A stretch of DNA of 33,580 nt from Candidatus Blautia merdavium (GTDB lineage Bacteria; Bacillota; Clostridia; Lachnospirales; Lachnospiraceae): positions 1 to 33,580 of the forward strand of contig DWVZ01000229.1 in NCBI GenBank assembly GCA_019119975.1, in the 5' to 3' direction. Shown one piece after another: positions 7,593 to 16,278 of this stretch; the stretch's first letter is position 1; each line of letters starts with the position of its first letter. The notes beneath the pieces were generated by a model. That model saw only the letters and a list, made by a program, of their open reading frames with translations, was not told the origin of the DNA and ran no database searches. The position numbers and the translations under genes were made by a program.

Positions 7593-9473
7593 TCAGTTGT
7601 TTTTATTCTCGGTTATTACATAGGTAGGCACCACTTTCTGCACCTCTTCTTTGATATGGGGATCGTCCTCCCGGCTCAGGGCATCCAGCTTATCCAGCTG
7701 GCGGCGGAACTCGTCCTCGTCAAACTCAATGGGCTTGCCGATATGGATCATCTTATTGGCTGTATCCTGCAGCCCTTCCTCGCTCATCAGCAATTCTTCA
7801 TAAAGTTTTTCGCCCGGGCGAAGTCCTGTAAATTCGATCTTAATGTCGTCTCCCACTTTGTATCCTGACAGCTTGATCAGGTTTTCCGCAAGATCCAGGA
7901 TCTTCACAGGCTCTCCCATATCCAGGACGAAAATCTCTCCGCCCTTTGCATAGGCGCCTGCCTGCAGCACCAGGGAAACTGCCTCCGGAATGGTCATAAA
8001 GTAACGGATAATATCCGGATGGGTCACAGTCACCGGACCGCCCTCTGCAATCTGCTTTTTAAAGAGGGGAATGACGCTTCCGTTGCTTCCCAGTACATTT
8101 CCAAACCGCACTGCTACAAAGTTGGTCTTGGAATGACGGGCAAACATCTGCACGATCATCTCGCACATACGCTTGGAGGCTCCCATGATATTGGTGGGAT
8201 TTACCGCTTTGTCTGTGGAGATCAGTACGAATTTTTCCACACCGTACCGGTCTGCCGCTTCCGCGGTCTTATAGGTTCCGAACACATTGTTTTTGATCGC
8301 CTCATTGGGGCTGTCCTCCATGAGGGGTACATGCTTATGGGCAGCTGCATGGTACACGATATTGGGACGGTATTTCTGGAAAATATTATCCATGCGGTGG
8401 GTGTTGCGCACAGAGGCAATGAGCACATCCAGCGCCAGATCCGGATACTTTCTCCTCAGTTCCTGCTGGATATCATAGGCATTGTTTTCATAAATATCCA
8501 CGATCACCAGACGTTTCGGATTATGCGCGGCGATCTGCCGGCACAGCTCGCTTCCGATGGAGCCTCCTCCACCGGTGACCATGACGGTTTTTCCCTGCAC
8601 ATAGCCCATGATCTCATCTAAGTTGACTTTAATGGGCGCCCTTCCCAGCAGGTCCTCGATCTCGACCTCCCGCAGCTTGGACAGGCTCACATCTCCGTTG
8701 ATGATCTGATAGGTTCCCGGGACAATACGGATCTTGCAGCCGGTCTCTTTACAGATATTCAGGATTTTCTTGGTCTCCGCGTCTCCCACCGACGGCATTG
8801 CCACGATGATTTCCTCGATCCGGTATTCCTCTACTTTATCTGGTATGTCATTGCGGTCTCCCACAATGGGAACGCCTCTTAAATACTTGCCGATCTTTGC
8901 CTGGTTATCGTCGATGATGCATTTCACCTTCAGATTCAGATAACGGCTTTCCTCGGTTTCTTTTAAGATCGCGCTTCCTGCCGCTCCTGCTCCCACCAGC
9001 ATCACATTGATCCGCTTCTGTCCGTTGGCAGAGAAGTCTGTCATTTTCTCCCCGATGATCTTCATAATCTGGTAAGCAAACCGGACGCAGCTGACGCCCA
9101 CGATCATGGCAAAATAGTAGATCAGGTAAGAAGATCTGGGCAGTGTCAGCTCAAGAGCAGCCGCGCATGCCACCTGGATCACAGAGGCTGCGGTACAGCC
9201 CAGGATAATGTTGATCAGCTCATTAATGCTGGCATGTCTCCATACACTTCTGTAAAGCTTGGCAAATACAAATACGATGATGGTGATGATGGTATTGGGA
9301 ATGGTATAGCGCAGCACCTGCTCCATATCCGTTACCGGGATGCTGTTGAAGCTGAATTCGTACCGGATAAACAATCCTAAGAAAGAAGCGATCTGTACTG
9401 TCAGGATATCCAGCAGCACCAGAAGCACGACGCGGTTATTGATTGAGTTTAAATTAAATTTTATCTTCTTCAT
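7593..9473 (-). CDS. Long-form membrane nucleotide-sugar 4,6-dehydratase (CapD/WbpM/PglF type)
   Basis: A 626-residue enzyme of the extended SDR family that converts a UDP-HexNAc to its 4-keto-6-deoxy form, precursor of deoxy-amino sugars in surface glycans. About four membrane helices fill the first ~130 residues. A first Rossmann domain follows (GAGAAGSA near 161), then the SDR domain with NAD site GGGGSIGSE (301-309). The active-site region is TDKAVNPTNIMGASKR: the usual SDR tyrosine position carries Met430, as in the long WbpM/PglF branch, so this is expected and not a defect. The substrate is presumed UDP-GlcNAc, but no partner aminotransferase or acetyltransferase is in the window. The gene is 34 bases after a GT2 gene and ends before a terminator. 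Confidence 0.92.
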   Translation of the reverse strand: MKKIKFNLNSINNRVVLLVLLDILTVQIASFLGLFIRYEFSFNSIPVTDMEQVLRYTIPNTIITIIVFVFAKLYRSVWRHASINELINIILGCTAASVIQVACAAALELTLPRSSYLIYYFAMIVGVSCVRFAYQIMKIIGEKMTDFSANGQKRINVMLVGAGAAGSAILKETEESRYLNLKVKCIIDDNQAKIGKYLRGVPIVGDRNDIPDKVEEYRIEEIIVAMPSVGDAETKKILNICKETGCKIRIVPGTYQIINGDVSLSKLREVEIEDLLGRAPIKVNLDEIMGYVQGKTVMVTGGGGSIGSELCRQIAAHNPKRLVIVDIYENNAYDIQQELRRKYPDLALDVLIASVRNTHRMDNIFQKYRPNIVYHAAAHKHVPLMEDSPNEAIKNNVFGTYKTAEAADRYGVEKFVLISTDKAVNPTNIMGASKRMCEMIVQMFARHSKTNFVAVRFGNVLGSNGSVIPLFKKQIAEGGPVTVTHPDIIRYFMTIPEAVSLVLQAGAYAKGGEIFVLDMGEPVKILDLAENLIKLSGYKVGDDIKIEFTGLRPGEKLYEELLMSEEGLQDTANKMIHIGKPIEFDEDEFRRQLDKLDALSREDDPHIKEEVQKVVPTYVITENKNN

Positions 9474-9507
9474 TTCTCATTTATCTCCCGTTTTTCAATC
9501 CTGGTTT

Positions 9508-10464
9508 CTATGATGTCAGTTTCTTTATCATATTCTTATACAGCTCCAGCTGTATTTTCAGACAGGTTCCCGGCGGGACCTTTCTGACTTTCTTATCCCG
9601 GTTTTTCACGGAAATCTGGATTCCGTTTTTCAGACCCCGGATGTATTCTCCGCCGTATCCTTTTGATGTAAAGAACAGCGCCTTTGCCGCAAATCCCAAA
9701 AGGAGCAGGGGGAAATTCCAGATCAGCTGCGCAAGCGGCATATTCTTATAGGCGAGATAGATATTGTTTCTGGAAGAATAACGCACCTTAAACAGATTGT
9801 ACCTGGAGCCGCTGGTGCCGCTTCCCACATGAAGGACTCTGGCGCTGGGGCAGAACCAGTTTTCATAGCCCCGCAGCCTTGCCCGGTAACAGATATCCAG
9901 GTCCTCCAGATACGCGAAATGTTCTTCATCAAACAATCCGATCTTGTCCAGAATCTCCCTTCTGTAGATGGCAGCGCCTGCACAGGAGGAAAAGATCTGC
10001 CTCTCTGTACAATACTCGGTCTCCGGTCTGCCTTTGCCTTCCGCAAAAGCCCAGCCAAAGGCGCAGTAGGCATTCCCAGCGTCATCCATACGGGTCTTAT
10101 CATGCATCTGAAGCATCTTTGCCTGGACGGAGAAGCAATTTTTCCGTTTCTTTACTGCCTTTGTTAGGTTCTCTACAAATTCCGGCTCTGCCTGAGTATC
10201 GTTATTCAGCAGCAGCACATAGGGTGAGGCAGAAACCCGTATGCCCGCATTAACTGCACCGCAGAACCCGGTATTCTCCTTCAGCGCCACGATTTTCACC
10301 TCAGGATACTGTTCCTGCACATATTCCCTGCTGCCGTCCTGGGATCCGTTATCCACCAGGATTGTCTTGAAATTCCTGCTGGTCTGTGTGCGCAGCGCAT
10401 CCAGACATGTTTTAAGATATTGTTTCCCATTATAGTTTGGTATAATTACTGAAACTTCACACAT
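9508..10464 (-). CDS. GT2-family glycosyltransferase, WbbL/rhamnosyltransferase-like
   Basis: A 318-residue GT-A glycosyltransferase acting on the growing lipid-linked polymer in the cytoplasm. It begins VSVIIPNYNGKQYL and carries VDNGSQDGS, a metal-binding LLLNNDTQAEPEF near residue 90, and the acceptor-side YLEDLDICYRARLRGY. That set matches GT2 enzymes commonly annotated as dTDP-rhamnosyltransferases, although no dTDP-rhamnose biosynthesis gene is in this window. A weak hydrophobic stretch near 255-275 may help it sit at the membrane. It starts 10 bases after the upstream tandem GT2 gene stops, with GAGGAAAAC before its ATG. The donor sugar is unproven. Confidence 0.87.
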   Translation of the reverse strand: MCEVSVIIPNYNGKQYLKTCLDALRTQTSRNFKTILVDNGSQDGSREYVQEQYPEVKIVALKENTGFCGAVNAGIRVSASPYVLLLNNDTQAEPEFVENLTKAVKKRKNCFSVQAKMLQMHDKTRMDDAGNAYCAFGWAFAEGKGRPETEYCTERQIFSSCAGAAIYRREILDKIGLFDEEHFAYLEDLDICYRARLRGYENWFCPSARVLHVGSGTSGSRYNLFKVRYSSRNNIYLAYKNMPLAQLIWNFPLLLLGFAAKALFFTSKGYGGEYIRGLKNGIQISVKNRDKKVRKVPPGTCLKIQLELYKNMIKKLTS

Positions 10465-10474
10465 TTTGTTTTCC

Positions 10475-12301
10475 TCAGTCTTTGGGCCGCAGAGAGTAAT
10501 TCCATTTTGTCAGAGACAGATTTTTATTGTAGTAGGGATCGCCTGCTTTCAGCAGTTTCTCCCATCTGCAGCGCATAAACTCGATTTCCGACTGAAATCT
10601 TCTCACTTTTTCTTTGCTGTCCTCAGCTCCCCGGCTTTTGGATTCGTAATGATACAGCTCCGCATAGGGATTGTATACTACCAGGCAGCCTTTTTCCCGC
10701 AGCCGCAGACACAGATCCACATCATTAAAGGCTACTGACAGCTGCTCTTCAAAGCCTCCCACTTCCTCAAAAGCCTCTCTCTTCACCAGCATACATGCTG
10801 CGGTCACTGCGCTCAAATCCTGGATCAGGGCAGCCTTGTGCATATAACCGGTACGTTCCCCGGGCAGGTTTACGAACATGTGTCCCGCGATTCCGCCGAT
10901 GCCGATCACCGTGCCGGCATGCTGGATGGTATGGTCTCCATAATAAAGCCTTGCTCCCACCGCTCCGGTGCCTTGCCGCTGGCAGATGCCCAGAAGCTCC
11001 TGGATCCAGTCCTCCGTGATCACCTCGGTATCATTATTCAGGAATAAAAGATACTCTCCCCTTGCTTTCTTCGCCGCGAAATTATTGATAGCAGAATAGT
11101 TAAACTCTTTTTTCCATTTCAGCAGACGAATGGCAGGGTCTTTGGAAAGTTCTTTGTAATAAGCAAAGATTTCCTCTGTCTCACTGTTATTTTCCACAAT
11201 GAGGATCTCATAATTTTTATAAGAAGATTTTTCTTTTACAGACCGGATACACTTTTCCAGATCTGTCTTGGCGTCTTTGTTCGGAATGATGATGGATACC
11301 AGAGGTTCTCCCTGGACTGCATATTTTACCCGGTAGAATCCATAGTCTTTTGTATGGCTGACCTCGCCTTGCAGTCCCCGCCTTTTCAGATTTTCTTCGA
11401 TCGCCCGCTTTCCTGCCTCAAAGGCATACAGCTTGCTCTGGGGGTTGTCTGCTGTGGAAGCCTCATGGGTCCTCCAGTGATAGAGGATCTCCGGTATATG
11501 GCAGATCTTCCCCGCGGCTTCTGTACAGCGGAAGATAAAATCATAATCCTGGGCTCCGTCAAATTCCTTTCTCATGCCTCCCACGTTCTGCAGGAGCGTT
11601 CTCTTTACCACAAAAAAGTGGCAGATATAGTTGTTGGACCTTAGAAGGTCTTCATTAAAATCCGGTTTCAGATGGGGCTGGAAATGCTCCAGCTGTTCTC
11701 CCCGCACCTTGTCCTCATCTGTATAGAGCACCTCTGTCTCCGGTTCCTTCTCCAGCGCCGCGGCAATTTCATACAATGCATTGGGAGCCAGGAGATCGTC
11801 ATGATCCAGCAGTCCCACATAGTCTCCGGTCGCCATGGCAAACGCTTCGTTGGTGTTCTCTGAGATCCCTCTGTTCTCCTTCAGCTTTTTCCATACGATC
11901 CTGGAGTCCATAGCAGAACAGGATTTGAGGACATATTCCATGGAAGCGTCCTGGGGACTGGCATTGGCAATGCAAAGTTCCCAGTTGTTATAAGTCTGGT
12001 CCTGCAGGGACTGGATCAGCTGCCGCAGAAAAAGTTCCGGCGTCTTATACGCCGGAACGGCGATGCTGATCTTAGGCGCATAGCTCCACTTTTTCTTTCT
12101 CTGGGCTTCCAGTTCTTCCTCTGTGGGTATATAGGCTTCGTACCAGGGTCCATAGGGGACTTCTTCCGGTTCAAACCGCTCATGAAGACGGATCCAGAAT
12201 CCTTTGATGCCGTAATGCTTCATGTAGCGCCAGCCTTTTTGTATGGTATAGGGAGAGAGCTTTGTCATCATTCTCTTCCACTCGATTTTTCCTTTCGGCA
12301 T
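10475..12301 (-). CDS. Tandem-domain GT2 glycosyltransferase
   Basis: About 608 residues with two GT-A domains in one chain, likely adding two residues or extending a repeat of the surface glycan. After an N-terminal extension of ~75 residues, the first domain shows KISIAVPAYKTPELF, the IANASPQD segment and DYVGLLDHDDLLAP. The second shows PLVSIIIPNKDAKTDL, IVENNSETEE, a full LFLNNDTEV metal-binding motif and FNDVDLCLRLREKG. Both domains keep their acidic motifs, unlike the homologue at 20385-22118. I chose the ATG at 12301, preceded by AGGCAGG with an 8-base spacer. A GTG three codons earlier and an ATG pair about 15 codons into the longest frame are alternatives. It is the first gene of the unit that continues with a GT2 and the 4,6-dehydratase. 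Confidence 0.87.
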   Translation of the reverse strand: MPKGKIEWKRMMTKLSPYTIQKGWRYMKHYGIKGFWIRLHERFEPEEVPYGPWYEAYIPTEEELEAQRKKKWSYAPKISIAVPAYKTPELFLRQLIQSLQDQTYNNWELCIANASPQDASMEYVLKSCSAMDSRIVWKKLKENRGISENTNEAFAMATGDYVGLLDHDDLLAPNALYEIAAALEKEPETEVLYTDEDKVRGEQLEHFQPHLKPDFNEDLLRSNNYICHFFVVKRTLLQNVGGMRKEFDGAQDYDFIFRCTEAAGKICHIPEILYHWRTHEASTADNPQSKLYAFEAGKRAIEENLKRRGLQGEVSHTKDYGFYRVKYAVQGEPLVSIIIPNKDAKTDLEKCIRSVKEKSSYKNYEILIVENNSETEEIFAYYKELSKDPAIRLLKWKKEFNYSAINNFAAKKARGEYLLFLNNDTEVITEDWIQELLGICQRQGTGAVGARLYYGDHTIQHAGTVIGIGGIAGHMFVNLPGERTGYMHKAALIQDLSAVTAACMLVKREAFEEVGGFEEQLSVAFNDVDLCLRLREKGCLVVYNPYAELYHYESKSRGAEDSKEKVRRFQSEIEFMRCRWEKLLKAGDPYYNKNLSLTKWNYSLRPKD

Positions 12302-12335
12302 TGTGCACACCTGCCTTTGTTTCGTTCATTGGTTT

Positions 12336-12365
12336 ATTCTAACACATTTTTTATTTAAAGAAAAC
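12336..12365 (-). promoter_or_regulatory. Weak candidate promoter of the first glycosyltransferase unit
   Basis: On the minus strand TGT followed by TAGAAT (12336-12341) gives an extended -10; there is no good -35 at 17 bases. It faces away from the dac promoter in the 119-base divergent region 12302-12420. Confidence 0.4.
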
Positions 12366-12382
12366 CATGAATATGGTATACT
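12354..12382 (+). promoter_or_regulatory. Promoter of the D-Ala-D-Ala carboxypeptidase gene
   Basis: TTTAAA (12354-12359), 17-base spacer, TATACT (12377-12382) with an upstream TG for an extended -10. The start codon is 38 bases further on. It overlaps the divergent promoter region of the glycosyltransferase unit. Confidence 0.6.
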
Positions 12383-12420
12383 AGTAGCGGTTGACGAAAA
12401 TTTTTAAGGAGGTCCTTTAT

Positions 12421-13656
12421 TTGAAAAAATTTAAGATCACTGGAAAATTACTGTGTTTCCTCTTCGTTTTTGTTTTTACCGCAGCATCTGCGCTGCCTGT
12501 ATCTGCGGCAGAGCTTCCTGCGTCTTTTCCTGAAGCTCCCGACATCACAGACGAAACCGGTGTCCTGATGGAGCTAGAATCCGGGCAGGTGCTCTTTGAT
12601 AAAGGCATGGATGAGATCCGCTATCCTGCAAGCACGACCAAAGTCATGACCGCTCTCCTGATCCTGGAAAGTATAGAGGATCTGAACCAGACGGTCACTT
12701 TTACTGACGTGATCCTTCCTGACCTGGCTCCCGGCAATTCCACCATTAATGCCCAGGTAGGAGAGACCCTGACTGTGGAGCAGTGCCTGTATGCCATCAT
12801 GCTGGCTTCTGCCAATGAGGTCTGTACCCAGATGGCAGTACAGATCGCGGGTTCCGTCAACGGCTTTGTTGCCATGATGAACCAACGCGCTCAGGAGCTG
12901 GGATGCAAAAACACCCACTTCGTAAATGCCAACGGACTGCCGGATCCCAATCATTATACCACTGCCTATGATCTCGCCCTGATCCTGGCAGAAGCAGTAA
13001 AAAATGAGAGTTTCTGCAAAATAGCGGGAGCTGCCAAGTACACTATTCCGGTCACCAACAAGACCCCCTATGAACGGAACCTGGAGAATCACAACTCTCT
13101 CCTGACCGACGGGGATTACCACTATGACGGCGCCATCGCCGGAAAGACCGGACACACAGAGGCTGCTAAAAACACTCTGGTCACAGCTGCCGCGAAAGAT
13201 GATATGACTCTGATCTGTGTAGTAATGCGCTCAGACGGGGACGCCCGTTTTACGGACACCATTTCCCTGTTTGACTATGGGTTTGACAATTTTCAGAAAT
13301 ATCCCCTTTACTGGGAAAGCACAGAGATGCCTTCCGGTTATGTGATTCTGCCTTCAGGCATTGACACCGGGAACCTGCAGACAGCCGACTCGGTCTCCGA
13401 CGGCACTGCCACACGTACTTACTCTTATCAGGGTACAGCCCTGCAGTCCATAACTGTGCCCTTCCCTATGGAAACAGAGACACAGATTACATCGGATATG
13501 TCCCTGGTGCCTCAGGGAACCTGGCAGAAACATCTGGTACCGATCTATCTGCTGCCTGTGATGTCTCTGCTTCTGGCAGCGGAAACAGCTGCCTGCGTCG
13601 CGCTGGTGATCCGCAATACGCTTCAGACAAGACGTAAAAAAGCACGTACTGCTTAA
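12421..13656 (+). CDS. D-alanyl-D-alanine carboxypeptidase (DacA/DacF, low-mass PBP)
   Basis: Serine DD-carboxypeptidase that trims the terminal D-Ala from peptidoglycan stem peptides outside the membrane. The longest frame opens earlier (12391), but AAGGAGGT at 12406-12413 sits 7 bases before TTG 12421, so I use that start (411 residues). A signal peptide or anchor (first ~30 residues, ending near AASALPVSAA) is followed by the penicillin-binding motifs: the catalytic serine in STTK, SAN, and KTG in GKTGHT. The C-terminal ~140 residues look like a reduced PBP5 C-domain. The protein then ends in a clear hydrophobic helix (about 365-390) and a basic tail rather than the usual amphipathic anchor. 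It is divergent from the polysaccharide block, and no convincing terminator follows before the TetR-ABC module. Confidence 0.93.
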   Translation: MKKFKITGKLLCFLFVFVFTAASALPVSAAELPASFPEAPDITDETGVLMELESGQVLFDKGMDEIRYPASTTKVMTALLILESIEDLNQTVTFTDVILPDLAPGNSTINAQVGETLTVEQCLYAIMLASANEVCTQMAVQIAGSVNGFVAMMNQRAQELGCKNTHFVNANGLPDPNHYTTAYDLALILAEAVKNESFCKIAGAAKYTIPVTNKTPYERNLENHNSLLTDGDYHYDGAIAGKTGHTEAAKNTLVTAAAKDDMTLICVVMRSDGDARFTDTISLFDYGFDNFQKYPLYWESTEMPSGYVILPSGIDTGNLQTADSVSDGTATRTYSYQGTALQSITVPFPMETETQITSDMSLVPQGTWQKHLVPIYLLPVMSLLLAAETAACVALVIRNTLQTRRKKARTA

Positions 13657-13689
13657 GATAAGACGTTTTCAAGAAAAGGCTGAACTATG

Positions 13690-13699
13690 CCAAGTGAAC
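13690..13699 (+). repeat. Left copy of a 10-bp direct repeat flanking the TetR-ABC module
   Basis: CCAAGTGAAC, repeated exactly at 18039-18048. It lies between the dac stop codon and the tetR promoter, so the two copies bracket the whole TetR-ABC-ABC unit with its promoter. Confidence 0.5.
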
Positions 13700-13710
13700 G
13701 CAAAAAAACG

Positions 13711-13739
13711 TTGACAAAATTCATTTCTCGGAATAAAAT
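13711..13739 (+). promoter_or_regulatory. Strong sigma-A promoter of tetR
   Basis: Perfect -35 TTGACA (13711-13716), 17-base spacer, -10 TAAAAT (13734-13739). A palindrome begins at the next base, so bound repressor would cover the start point. Confidence 0.8.
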
Positions 13740-13765
13740 ATAACGGTAATATATAACAGCGTTAT
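13740..13765 (+). promoter_or_regulatory. Palindromic operator, probably for the adjacent TetR regulator
   Basis: A 26-bp imperfect palindrome with perfect outer arms ATAACG (13740-13745) and CGTTAT (13760-13765) and a TATATA core. It sits directly after the -10 and covers the predicted transcription start, and ends 6 bases before the tetR start codon. Position, length and symmetry suit a TetR dimer; the binding itself is inferred. Confidence 0.6.
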
Positions 13766-13771
13766 AAGAAG

Positions 13772-14395
13772 GTGAATACAATAGACGAAAATCTGACAAC
13801 CTTAGAGCGCATCCATCAAGCGGCAAAAAAAGAGTTTTTAGAAAAGGGCTACAGGGATGCTTCCCTGCGGAATATCGTCAAATCTGTCGGCATGACTACA
13901 GGAGCCTTTTATGGCTATTACAAAAGCAAAGAAAAACTATTCGAGACTTTGGTAGGCGAGCATTATGCGTATCTGCTCAACTGCTTTCAAAAAGCGCAGA
14001 AAGAATTTGCCGATCTTCCTCACGAGCAGCAGCCGGAGGTTATGGGTGATATTTCCGGTTCTTGCATGTTTGATATGCTCCACTACGCCTATGAACATCT
14101 TGAGGAATGTAAACTGATCCTCTGCTGTTCGGAGGGGACGAAATTTTCCGGATTCATTGACGAAATGGTAGAGATCGAGGTGGCGGCAACCCATGCCTAT
14201 CAGGAAGTTTTGCAGGAGCTTGGCCGGCCTTCTCCCAAAATCGACCCTACGCTGGAGCATATTCTGATTACCGGCATGTTCCACACCTTTTTTGAATTGG
14301 TGATTCACAAGATGCCGCTGAAAGACGCGGAAAACTATGTGAAGGAAATGCGTGCTTTTTATACAGCCGGATGGATGAAAATTATGGGGCAGTAA
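13772..14395 (+). CDS. TetR/AcrR-family transcriptional regulator
   Basis: A 207-residue one-component repressor. The N-terminal helix-turn-helix spans about residues 10-57 (ERIHQAAKKEFLEKGYRDAS, then TTGAFYGYYKSKEKLF, the usual recognition helix and following region). The rest is an all-helical ligand-binding and dimer domain of no recognised ligand class. It is the first gene of a module with two ABC half-transporters and most likely controls them and itself through the palindrome just upstream. The start is uncertain: GTG 13772 is in frame but AGAAGG touches it directly, which is too close. An ATA at 13784 has better spacing but is a very rare start. The next plausible methionine is far inside the DNA-binding domain. 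Confidence 0.9.
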   Translation: MNTIDENLTTLERIHQAAKKEFLEKGYRDASLRNIVKSVGMTTGAFYGYYKSKEKLFETLVGEHYAYLLNCFQKAQKEFADLPHEQQPEVMGDISGSCMFDMLHYAYEHLEECKLILCCSEGTKFSGFIDEMVEIEVAATHAYQEVLQELGRPSPKIDPTLEHILITGMFHTFFELVIHKMPLKDAENYVKEMRAFYTAGWMKIMGQ

Positions 14396-14413
14396 CGCCC
14401 TGTAATTTTTACC

Positions 14414-14473
14414 TAACAGTTAGCAAAAACTAACCTATATGGATATAAGAAGAACGCGCTTGTGTTCTCTTTA
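14414..14473 (+). promoter_or_regulatory. tetR-ABC intergenic region with small hairpins
   Basis: The 109-base gap holds two short inverted repeats: GTTAG-6-CTAAC (14419-14434) and AGAAC-8-GTTCT (14451-14468) followed by a few T. A TAACAGTTA motif (14414-14422) weakly resembles the inner part of the tetR operator. A poor promoter (TTAGCA, 18 bases, TATAAG) can be drawn. This may be a weak attenuator or a second promoter; the sequence does not decide. Confidence 0.3.
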
Positions 14474-14504
14474 TCATAAATAAAACCCAAAGGAGGAATC
14501 TTCA

Positions 14505-16277
14505 TTGAAAAAACAATCCAATCTGTCACGCCTGCTGCAGATTGCAGGCAGCCACAAATACCTGACTTACGCTTCCTGGGTGCTTTCAGCCATCAGTGCC
14601 CTCATAGCGTTAGTACCTTTCTACTATATTTGGAAGGTCATGCAGGAAGTGTTGGCGGCTGCGCCGGACTTTAGCCGGGCGCAGAATTTGACCTATAACG
14701 GCTGGATGGCGGTACTGTTTGCAGTGATCGCGGTGCTGGTCTACATAGGAGGGTTGATGTGTTCCCACAAAGGGGCGTTCCGCATTGCTACCAACCTGCG
14801 CCTGCAAATGATGGAACATATTGTCAAGCTGCCGCTGGGGTTTGCAGAAAGTTTCGGCAGCGGCAAACTGCGCAAAATCGTCAACGAATCCAGCGCCGCC
14901 ACCGAAACCTATCTGGCGCACCAGCTTCCCGACCGTGCCAATGCCATTGCGACACCCTGCGGTCTTTTGGTCCTGCTGCTGGTGTTCGACTGGCGGCTGG
15001 GACTTTTAAGCCTTGTTCCGGTTGTACTGGGATTTCTGATTATGATGGCAATGACCGGAAAGGCTATGCAGGAGAAAATGAAAGAATACCAAAATGCCCT
15101 CGATGACATGTCCAATGAAGCAGTGGAGTATGTACGAGGGATTCCCGTTGTGAAAACTTTCGGGCAGACCATCTTTTCTTTCAAAAAGTTTAAAGATTCC
15201 ATTGACAGGTACAAAGTGTGGGTGATTGCCTATACCAAGCAGCTTCGCGCGCCTATGATGTTCTACACAGCGGCTATTAACGGAGTTTTTGCCGCGCTGA
15301 TTGCCGGTGCGCTGATTTTTACAAGAGGCGATGTTACCAGGGATTTTCTGCTGGATCTGATGTTTTATATCATCATTACACCGATTATTTCTGTCACGCT
15401 TACACGGATCATGTTTCAAAGCGAAAACGCTATGATCGTGGATGATGCCCTGCAGAGAATCGACAGCGTATTGAACTTGAAGCCGCTTGCAGAACCAAAA
15501 CAGCCGGAACACCCAAACGGCGCTTCGGTACAGCTTAACCATGTTCATTTCAGCTATGATGGAAGAAACCAGGTCATCAAGGATATTTCCCTATCCATTC
15601 CCGCGGGGCAGACCGTAGCTTTTGTGGGGCCTTCCGGCGGCGGCAAGACCACGCTTGCCAATTTGATCTGCCGGTTCTTTGACCCGCAGAACGGGCAGGT
15701 GAAGATTGGCGGTGTCGATGTGAAAAACATCGCGAAAGAGGAACTTATGAATACTGTTTCCTTTGTATTCCAAAACAGCCGCCTCATCAAAGCCTCGATT
15801 TTGGAAAACGTACGCATGGGAAAGCCGAACGCTGCACGGGAAGAAATCATGGCTGCTCTGCATAACGCACAGTGCGACGATATTCTGGAAAAGCTGCCCC
15901 AAGGGGCAGACACTGTGATCGGTACAAAGGGAGTTTACCTTTCAGGAGGTGAGCAGCAGCGGATTGCCATCGCCCGCGTTATGCTAAAAAATGCTCCGAT
16001 TGTCATTTTAGACGAGGCCACCGCCTTTGCCGACCCGGATAATGAATCCCGGGTACAGGCTGCCTTCTCCAAGCTGTCACAGGGGAAAACGGTGATTATG
16101 ATTGCCCACCGGCTCTCTACCGTGGCTGGCGTTGACCAAATCTATGTCATTGAGGACGGGCAGATCACAGAGAGCGGCAAAAGTCAAAAGCTGTTGGAAA
16201 AAGGCGGCGTATTCAGCCGCATGTGGCAGGACTATCAAACTTCTGTTCAGTGGAAGGTTGCAAAGGAGGTACAATAA
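14505..16277 (+). CDS. ABC half-transporter, exporter fold, D-loop AFAD
   Basis: A 590-residue fused permease-ATPase of the type IV (exporter-fold) ABC class. About six membrane helices fill residues 15-310. The nucleotide-binding domain shows Walker A GPSGGGKTT (about 375-383), Q-loop FQN, signature LSGGEQQR, Walker B IVILDEAT and H-loop AHRLST. The D-loop after Walker B reads AFADPDNE where most exporters have SALD. From family memory, that variant recurs in siderophore-type transporters of the IrtAB/YbtPQ group, which use the exporter fold for import; this is a hint only. Start TTG 14505 follows AAAGGAGG by 8 bases. It stops one base before the next half-transporter begins, so the two very likely form a heterodimer. 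The substrate is unknown. Confidence 0.9.
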   Translation: MKKQSNLSRLLQIAGSHKYLTYASWVLSAISALIALVPFYYIWKVMQEVLAAAPDFSRAQNLTYNGWMAVLFAVIAVLVYIGGLMCSHKGAFRIATNLRLQMMEHIVKLPLGFAESFGSGKLRKIVNESSAATETYLAHQLPDRANAIATPCGLLVLLLVFDWRLGLLSLVPVVLGFLIMMAMTGKAMQEKMKEYQNALDDMSNEAVEYVRGIPVVKTFGQTIFSFKKFKDSIDRYKVWVIAYTKQLRAPMMFYTAAINGVFAALIAGALIFTRGDVTRDFLLDLMFYIIITPIISVTLTRIMFQSENAMIVDDALQRIDSVLNLKPLAEPKQPEHPNGASVQLNHVHFSYDGRNQVIKDISLSIPAGQTVAFVGPSGGGKTTLANLICRFFDPQNGQVKIGGVDVKNIAKEELMNTVSFVFQNSRLIKASILENVRMGKPNAAREEIMAALHNAQCDDILEKLPQGADTVIGTKGVYLSGGEQQRIAIARVMLKNAPIVILDEATAFADPDNESRVQAAFSKLSQGKTVIMIAHRLSTVAGVDQIYVIEDGQITESGKSQKLLEKGGVFSRMWQDYQTSVQWKVAKEVQ

Positions 16278-16278
16278 A

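Noticed and set aside
8019-8621. Long plus-strand open frame of about 200 codons inside the dehydratase gene
   Set aside because: Opposite-strand shadow of a strongly conserved CapD-type sequence, with no ribosome binding site or recognisable domain. Similar long shadows at 18458-19423, 19517-20341 and 20499-21515 were rejected for the same reason.
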